Source of the DNA: Argentina anserina
Taxonomy: Eukaryota > Streptophyta > Magnoliopsida > Rosales > Rosaceae
Reading direction: 5' to 3'
Length of the DNA stretch: 64,000 bases
NCBI RefSeq assembly: GCF_933775445.1
Contig: NC_065873.1
Span: 22,568,001 to 22,632,000 of the forward strand
The position numbers and the translations under genes were made by a program. Each line of letters opens with the position of its first letter. The stretch's first letter is position 1. The notes under the pieces are model-generated. The model searched no databases and had not been told where the DNA came from. It saw only the letters and a program-made list of their open reading frames with translations. Positions 56,110-64,000 of this stretch are shown in pieces.

Positions 56110-59080
56110 TTAGACTTTGTCATCTAGCTTATCATTTACAAGAGGGTGCAGCTCCATACGACCTCGTGGAGTCCTGGGTGTCCTGGGTGGAGTCCTGGCA
56201 GCTCGAGGAGTTCCAGGCAGCTGTTGGGAGAGGAGATGCCTTATGTACCCATAGAAAGTACATCCCACAAGCGTTACTCCACATCCAACGGCATTCATAC
56301 CAGAAATTGGGTTTTTGAATATCATCCATGAAACAAGGACAGCAACAGCAACCTGTAGGCAGAATCCGATACATGTGAATACGAGATAAATGACAACATA
56401 TTCGGTATGGCCCAAAATTGGATTCAAGCTAAAAGGACAAACCCAACCCAAGCAACCACGGGTTATTTTATAGCTTGATCAATTGTTATTCAAGCATTTT
56501 GGAAAAATTCAGCCCAACAACTAAATAAGTAGTTTTAAGTGTTGAACAATGAATCAAATTCACCAATTTAATGACCAAAGGCTGCCCTAAAGCAGTCGAA
56601 ACTTTTAGCTGAATAGTTGTTGCATACTAACAAACAAACAATCACGGATGCATATATATTCTAGGCATGGATGATGAAACTTATGCATACATGACAAGTG
56701 CTCAGAAGAACCCAACAATATCTAATTGGGCACAAAGTTAATGGAGGCTATTATTGAACCAATTGTAGAAATGTAAGTCACCGTATTTAATATTTACCTT
56801 GAGGTTTCCAGCAACATTGAATGTCACAGCGGTTGTGGAATGAATCACATAGAAGATGGAGAAGTTGAGACAAAATGCCAATACCCCAGAGCTGAAAATT
56901 ATGGTGAGGGATGGAACAAGAGTCTCATGGGTGTGAAGCCATTCAAGAACTCCATTACCTTCTAGTAGCACAGCAGGTAATCCCAAGATCATGGTTGCAA
57001 AAGGTGACATGTAGTACACGGTGTTTATGCTAAGATTATATCCAGACCAAGTATCAGCAAGATTCACAAACTTATAAACACTTCATGCACACACACGAAA
57101 CTGAAAAAATGAAAAATTGTATAGCTTTCTAAGTTTTGTGTGGAAAACTAGGCAAGAAAGACAAACAAATATCACTGAAGCCAGAAGCTAAATGGCAAGA
57201 TTTCCAAACAGAAATATGAGGAACATGTACATGCAACTTGTCGTAAATAAAAAGAGCAGATGACAGATTTTAATTTGTCTGCAGTACCGCCAGTATGGGA
57301 GACACAATATCAGACCTTATTTTCTTTCGCACAAGGATATAAAGCCAAACATCTTAAAAAATTTCACAACTCAAAAATTTAGTAATTAGGGCCACAACAC
57401 CCTACAAACTGTTTCTCTACGCAGTAAATTTTCAAAGATTGCATCATAAATTCATAACCTGCTTTCATAATGAGCTTTTTGAGACAATTTATACATAATT
57501 ATTAAGTCCGAGTCTATCAAGTATAAAGACATTGTTTTATATCTTCTATGTGATGTAAAACCCTCTCTTCATTACACAAACACGCTCTTATGGAAAGTAG
57601 GCACATAAAGTGGAACCTGATTGCATATTTATATTGTCAATATCACCTAAAGATTAACATGTGAAAAATATTAAATCAAAATAGCACCGAATCTGGATCA
57701 TTATACATATAATAAAACCTGTGGTAATTAAAAGAAATGGATTTGAGAAAGAAAAAAAACAAAGAAGGTAATAAGGAAATAAAGAAAAGAAAAAACAGTG
57801 AATAGGATTATCATCCTTAAGAATAGAAAGACTACCTGTCAAATTTGTATCCGTGCAACAGAGACTCTGCAAGGATAGTCTTTGTGGAAGTAGCCAGACA
57901 ACCAAATAAGGCAGCACAAAATCCAAGCATATTGAAACTAAGTTCTGTAATAGAAGTAAGAAGAATTCCTCCAACAATGGGTATCAAGGAAGCCCAAATT
58001 CTCCAGTCAAAACTCTTTCTCCAAACCAGCCACTGCAAAAAAACTGTTCAAATTCTTTGATTAGATAAAGCTACAACACAGTATACAATTTCATAAGGAC
58101 GACTGGTATATAATATTAGCCAATTTTGGATCTGACCCGTGGTCGCAGGAGTGAATGACTTTATCGTCTGCATAAAAGAAACTGGAATGTAACGCAAGCT
58201 CACATTCCCCAAGACGATGTTGATACAGAACACGAATGACATAGGGAATATCCTTTTCCAGCGATCTTCAGGCTCAACTGCTATCAGTGGTTTAAGCCTC
58301 AACACCTTGATTACCATGTATGCCCCAATCGCCGAGCATATAAAGTGAATGCATGATACAGTCAAGGGAAACTTAAAATCCAGTTTCTGCAAAAAAGAAA
58401 ACGCTTCACAATTAGGAACAGAGTGTCAGCCATGGAGCAAACTTAACAAGACTAAAGAAAAACACATCCCAGTATACAAAAGACAATTTGATGCATCGTC
58501 TTATCATGATAATCGTCCCACAAGGCCTGGCCGAAACGAATAATTGACGACCCAGTGCATAAGACCGTCTACTGGGGAGTACAAACTATAATGATCACAA
58601 GATCAACCAGTCCAACACCTCATTATAATCATCAACAAGAACCCAGTAAAACCTATTAATTCAACAAAATACTGTTTCCCAATAGTAGCAGTCGATTGGG
58701 CGAAGCGGCAAACAAAGAGCTTCATCAGTATGTCATGTTTTAAATTTCCTACCCAGGCAGCATTGGTCAGTGTCATAATTTTAACGTTTATAGCGTCACT
58801 CCCACAATCCAACTTCGATTGACAAATAATAATAATAATAATAAACAAATCAAGGCAGGTAAACCCGAGAATCAAACATTTGCAAACATAAAACCATAGA
58901 AAACCCGAAATTAGATATAAACACACATGATGTCATACACAAAGCAAATAAGAGGAATCAGGAGAGGACCTGAAAGATCCACTTGTTCATGACAACGACG
59001 GTGACATTGAAGCCCCACCATTGAAGCACAGCGAGAAGAGATCTAATCACGCTCCACTGGCACAGCCGAGTCTCCTCCAT
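56110..59080 (-). CDS. UDP-GALT1: UDP-galactose transporter, TPT/NST-KT family
   Basis: Golgi nucleotide-sugar antiporter of the drug/metabolite superfamily, supplying UDP-galactose for wall polysaccharide synthesis. Five exons on minus: 59080-58970, 58386-58137, 58043-57836, 57029-56798, 56352-56110, giving 347 aa. Motifs: 'LQWWGFNVTVVVMNKW', 'FKFPLTVSCIHFICSA', 'NIVLGNVSLRYIPVSFMQTI', 'KSFTPATT', 'WLVWRKSFDWRIWASLIP', 'FCAALFGCLATSTKTILAES', 'SINTVYYMSPFATMILGLP', 'SGVLAFCLNFSIFYVI', 'TTAVTFNVAGNLK', 'VAVAVLVSWMIFKNPIS'. The cytosolic tail has TPR repeats and ends 'VNDKLDDKV'. Exon 3 starts after the first of two AGs (see findings): this adds VFLQ and keeps the frame, matching VVLQ of relatives. 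Length is close to Arabidopsis At1g77610. Confidence 0.92.
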
Positions 59081-62000
59081 CTCTCTCTCACAGACCACCC
59101 AGATCACTCCACCCTGATAAAACTATAACCCCAATTCCCCCAAAATCCCAGAAACAAAAACAGAGAGAGATAGAGAGAGAGACAAGAACCCTAATCTCTC
59201 TGAGTTGCGGTTAAGAGAGGAGGAGGAGGAGGAGGAGGAATTCTAGTACCATGTGATTTGTCCCTCAGCTGCTCCCATCACTTTTGTCACGTCTTCTTCA
59301 GCTTCTTAAGACGTTTTAAACTAAATCCCTCTCTCTCTCTCTCTCCTCTCTCTCGTCTTGCTCACGCCATGAAAATGGTATGCGCTTCTCTTTCTGTAAC
59401 GAAAGACTCGTCAGCTTTTTAACAACAGGCCTCAACCGGCCCAACGCTATCTCTCTCTCTCTCAAAAGGGGGCTGTGGGTCGCACGTGGGGTAGGCCGTC
59501 CAAGGTTTCGTTTCAATTAGGGGATCAGGAAATCCCAGCCGTGAGATGAATATACCTTTTGCTTTTTGTTGGATTTTGCCATTGACCTGGGTTTTCCTTA
59601 ATTATTTCTATATGGAACAAATTGGCATTTCGTCACGTCTTTTTATTTTCAGTTTCACCGTCCTTGATGGTTTAGTTTGATTGAGGAGGTTTTGTGCCTT
59701 GTGGGGAAGGCCTTTAGAGAGTTCGTTTTCTTTCTCGACAGGTATAACTAGGGCGAGTTAGTATTTTATTCAATACTAGTAAATATGTGAATCGATATGT
59801 TATATATTGAGTTGCGTATCATATGAGCTGAGAGTTAAATACGTAAAATTGTTGTGGGCATTTAGTTTGGTGATACCTCATAATTTTAGCAGGGAATTTT
59901 AAATTTTATGTAAAACAGATTATAAAATATAAAGTTCAATAACTTAGCTAGATATTATGCTGGGGGTAATGTGGGAAGACTACTGGAGGAGACGAATGTG
60001 CATTGGAATTTCCCGTTTTTGTTACGTCTTATGATTTGGTTTGATTGTGTGTGACTTAACCAATCGACGATCGTATTTGGGTCAGTGCTCATGTGGCTGG
60101 CATTGGCAATTTGGCAGCATAAACTAATCCCATTTTCTACTGTCCTTCATATGAGGACTCATGAGAATGTTCCTTATTCAAACATTTGATGATATGATCC
60201 AGGTCCATGTGGTTGCAGAGTTAAATTTTATTTGGTAATAAAGAAAGATGACGGCGGGGGGTAGATATCTGAATATGCTGCTCTTAATTATTATAGAATG
60301 ATTAGAATAGGGTAATTTCGAACATGTAATGACATTGATCGTCATGAATCATATGATAAGATAGATTAATTGTAGAAATCTTCTTACGATTTGAGTTATT
60401 GAAGTCTTATCATGACTTTATGTGGGAAAATCATGTTAATATGTAACTTATTTATGACCCGCGTTTATTGCATATATGACTTGTAAATTTTTGAGGTAGT
60501 ACATCACTACTACTACATCATATGGTTGATGGTGTTCATTTGATTCGCACTTTGTATTCCTCAATTTTTCGTATTACGTTTCGGCAAGGCTACCTTAAGT
60601 TCCCTAGACTTATAAGCTCAATCCAATCGACAAAGTTGCTTATAACTTAAACTTGGTATTAGTACCCACTATTCAGTGCCTGACAATTTGATTTGAAAAT
60701 TGGACAAATCTCAATTCAAAGAGCAGAAGTTAGCAACCTCAATCCAAAAGGTCAGCTTTTCAATTTTTGGCATAGTTGCATTTGCAGTGACCCAAAGTTC
60801 AAAATAGACAGCACCAAATAATATGACAAAATATATATGCTTGCATGGTCGCAGCAGATCCATCCACCTCGTTGCTTAGCCTCTAAACGACAACTTCCAC
60901 CTCCCTCTCCTCATCAAATTATTCGAATTATACGACAACTTCCATCTATATGCTCTATGTGTTTTTAATTTGAACTAGATCTCGAGTTTCATAACAGGAC
61001 GATCGAGATTATGGAGAACTTGTTCCGGCACCATATGTGGATCATCACGCACTTGCAACTAAAGGAAATTATACCAGTTGGACAACGTAAGTTGAACGAG
61101 TTCTTAGGGTGCGATACAATTCTCTAAAGCGAGCTAGTACTTCTTATTTATGTAAGCAAAGTCAAGCTCATGTGCATGCATGGTTAATCGGAAAGAGTGA
61201 TAAAGACTAAAAGTGTACGCTAGCTTTCCTCGGAATACATTCCGTTAATATACACAGTCATGTAACAAAGTACAAACAACGTTTGAATTTACAGCTCGCT
61301 CCATTATCTTTTACAGTGAAAAGTAAGCGTATGGATCAAACAACATCATTCGTCCTATAAAATGTGAATCATATCATCAGTAAATCACAATATTTGATCA
61401 CATTATTTCAGTTCGTCCAGGATGATGTACTCATAGAAGAGAGGTGCAGCAGGAGCAAAGACCCGAGAATCCGAGATCCATAGAATTCCAAATTCCTTGA
61501 AGACTTGAAGTTGAAGGTTAGCAGCCATTGAAAGCAACTAGTCCATAGCTTATATCAACATGTTTCCTCCACAAGTCAATTTGTCTTACTTCTTTTAGAT
61601 GCAGTGTTTTAAATATCGGATACATCGGTAATATTTAGAAAATGATACGATATCGCCATATCGGTTAAATATATCAGTCAACGGTCAAATATCAGTCAAA
61701 CTTTGATTTTTTTTTTTTACTTTTCAATTTTTGTTTAAATTTTTAATATTTATTTCCTCTTTTTTAAAAAAAACTAATATATTTTTTTTCATTTTTTCAT
61801 AAATATTTTTGATTTATATATATTTTAAATATATATGATGAATTTTAAGCCTAAATAATCATTCTTAAATACCTATTTTATTATTAGGTGGCGTTCGTGT
61901 ATTTTAATTGTCACAAAATCAAGTATTTATTTTCTTTAGTTTATTTAGTACCGTTTTTTAGTTTTATTTGGTACATATTAAAGTATAATTTTATAAATTT

Positions 62001-63224
62001 TATTGAAAATAAGTAAATCCGATAAAACCGATATATCTCCGATATATCATTTTACCCCTCGACCGATACGATAACGATAAACAATATTTAGACCATTCGG
62101 TAGATGTACTCAACCTTCCACAGCCGACAACGCATGTGCTTTGAACCTACCCTTAAAAGGTCTTAAAACCCGAAGTTTCCAGGGCACTTTTCTCAGTTTT
62201 TGTCCCTGAAGCTTTGAAATGAATGTGTTGCCATGGAAAGATCTGTTCCTCAGCTATATCTTTTCATTTTTGTCATGAATAATGAGGACCAATTTGATAC
62301 TGTTTTGCCTTTTGTTATCTTTCCTAATGAATTTATTATCACCCCCGTTATGACGGTTCTCTTACTCTACTAGAACATTAATTTGGAATCTGCAACGTAT
62401 ATGCCGTGTTGCATTATTGTGAGGAAACTAAGAGGAGAAGAAATTATTTTTAGTATGGGTTTTTAGGCCAGAATGGGTCTCTTTCAAAATGAACATTGTT
62501 GGTTAGTAGCATATCAGCATCAGAGGCCATTAAAGAGCTTAAAACTTTCCCCTATTTAATGAACGGGATGGAAAATAACCGTACATGATACATGGGATCT
62601 CCCACACATGAAAACAACTTGGTCATTCCCTTCCGTTTCAACTTTTCCTCTGTTTTCAATGTAATTGGTGAGATAGGTCTGCTTCTGATCATTAAGAATC
62701 GTAAATGACCTAATTTTGAAACAAGTAGAGGTTGGATGGTCCTTGTCCATCTACTAATGTCAAATTGTTGACATTTTGTCATAAATTCTAGGAGCTAGCC
62801 CTCGCCTGCCTAACCTTGCATTTTCAGTCTTTCAATATCATGATAAATGGCACCACTAAAGATTGAATACAGTGTTCAAGATCCAACATAAGCAACAAAT
62901 ACCTTGTTAAATTCTGTGAGGAGATATCTTCCTCTTATTCTTCAACGTTGTAGGGTTTAAGAAAATGAAAAGAATGGCATACCAATCCTACGAAGTTTGC
63001 TTGCAATACATACAATCCACTTCAACTCTAATGGAAGCTTAATTCCAACCCAAAATGTGATTGATCAAGAAAATTTATGAGCTTGTTGCAAATGCCACAT
63101 AACACATCAAACAACACAAAAGTTCACAAAGGGCTACAGTCGCAAGTTCTCACAGTCATTTTCACAAACACCTTGCCTGCAATACTAAATCGAGAAGAAA
63201 CAAACCCGCCAAATGCAGCACAAC
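59081..63224. other. Intergenic, no supported gene; a possible inverted-repeat relic
   Basis: 4.1 kb with no convincing ORF. Microsatellites lie at the transporter 5' side ((GAG)n at 59219-59237, (CT)n near 59331-59350). From about 61610 to 62095 both ends are rich in 'cgatatcg/ccgatac' and 'tatttaga' strings that are roughly inverted, like an eroded fold-back element, with poly-T and AT-rich filling between. Confidence 0.45.
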
Positions 63225-63683
63225 TCAGACCACGAATTTGGCGCGGGCAGATTCCGTTACCTCCTCAGCTGCAAAACGAATTCAAAACAAATCAAACAGC
63301 TCAAATGAATCAAACCCAATTCTCTGAATCTCTAAACCCAAAAAAAAAACCCATAGAGAGCTCAACTACTGAGAGAGAGTACCAATTTTCGGGGGAGTAG
63401 GGGATTCGCCGTAGATGGCTCTGAGCCTGGAGAGCGGGACGAGGGCTGAGTCAGAGTCGGCTTCGGAGTAGAGCTGTTGCTTCCAGTCCCACATGGTCTG
63501 CTTGGTGGCCTTGTTCGATTTGATGAGGGAGGCCTTCTCCGCCTCTAGAGCTTCGATTGTGTTTTGCTGATGCATTGACCTTGCACTCAGGGCGAAGAAG
63601 GCTCCGACGAGGCCCACGCTTATCACTGTGTTGTTGTTCGCCGCGCGCATTCCAAAGCTCACCAGCTTGTTCGCCGCCTCCAT
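63225..63683 (-). CDS. Small plant protein with an N-terminal membrane segment
   Basis: Two exons on minus: 63683-63383 and 63268-63225, joined by a GT-AG intron, giving 114 aa. I start at MEAANKLVSF; an in-frame ATG five codons upstream (63698) is possible. Residues about 14-36 ('NNTVISVGLVGAFFALSARS') are hydrophobic enough for one membrane span. Next come a short coiled-coil-like 'IEALEAEKASLIKSNKA', then 'MWDWKQQLYSEA' and 'LVPLSRLRAIYGE', and an end at 'ARAKFVV'. I recall a conserved short Arabidopsis protein of this kind (At1g72020, labelled with a dubious 'TonB-dependent' name). Function is unknown. Confidence 0.85.
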
Positions 63684-64000
63684 TTTCGAAAACTTCACGG
63701 GAGCAAAAGCCTACGACAAGTCGACGATGATGGAGACTCGATGGCTGCAAAAATAGGCTTTTGGTTTATGAGTTTTAAAAAAATTAAATTACATTATTTA
63801 GAAGAAAAAATGACTATTTTGTTTTACTTGATCTAGTGACGTAGTCTCACATTCGTAAATATGAGAGGTTGCGAGTTTGTCCGAATAGTTTGGCCACTGA
63901 AGTTCACTATTTGAATATGAAAAATGGGCGATATAGGTGACAAGCTTATATAAACAGTTGGCTTGAGTTCGTTTGATGAGTTATATAGACCGATACCTTT
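63684..64000. other. Upstream region and window end
   Basis: Promoter side of the small membrane-protein gene, AT-rich. No other feature was seen before the window ends. Confidence 0.5.

Noticed and set aside
1..64000. CRISPR array, operon or bacterial defence system
   Set aside because: The window is plant nuclear DNA; the tandem repeats have no spacer pattern and genes are intron-rich.

Overview
This window is nuclear DNA from a flowering plant, most likely a eudicot. It is AT-rich, its genes carry many GT-AG introns, and every recognisable product belongs to a plant family. Rosaceae is my guess from overall feel only; nothing here proves it.

Layout. 1-12.6 kb is gene-poor. It holds a 68-bp tandem repeat, a gag relic and LTR of a Copia-type retroelement, a 694-bp inverted-repeat element with a perfect 9-bp target duplication, (TA)n tracts, a long imperfect hairpin, a possible spliced non-coding transcript and a hAT-like element with two tRNA-like segments. 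12.8-30 kb is a dense gene block: a WAT1/UMAMIT amino-acid exporter (+), a ChaC-type gamma-glutamylcyclotransferase (+), a CHZ/HIRIP3-type histone chaperone (-), a His-run protein of unknown function (+) and the TFIIH subunit TFB4 (-). 30.5-35.3 kb is a dead F-box gene split by a 3.6-kb LTR element with matching 5-bp target duplications. 36-38.2 kb is a LysM GPI-anchored receptor-like protein of LYM1/LYM3 type (-). 38.2-42.4 kb is intergenic with inverted-repeat elements and one orphan ORF. 42.5-49.6 kb is a 16-exon ATAD5/ELG1-type PCNA unloader (+). After 4.6 kb of empty sequence come a USP-domain protein (+), a UDP-galactose transporter of the TPT/NST-KT group (-), and, near the right end, a two-exon 114-aa small membrane protein (-).

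Exon models were built by hand. For each of the nine multi-exon genes the exons join in one open frame, their lengths sum to a multiple of three, and the junctions are GT-AG. No transcript data were available.

Gene order is informative. From memory, Arabidopsis carries WAT1/SIAR1, ChaC, CHZ-like, unknown and USP genes side by side near At1g44760-At1g44800, and UDP-GALT1, ELG1-like and LYM3 side by side at At1g77610-At1g77630. Here the two sets are interleaved in one block. That is what would be expected if Arabidopsis holds two copies of an ancestral segment that each lost different genes. I see no operon-like or defence-type system and nothing I would call a wholly new biological system. The most unusual items are the nested insertion in the F-box pseudogene, the frameshifted ORF inside that element, and the composite hAT/tRNA-like element.
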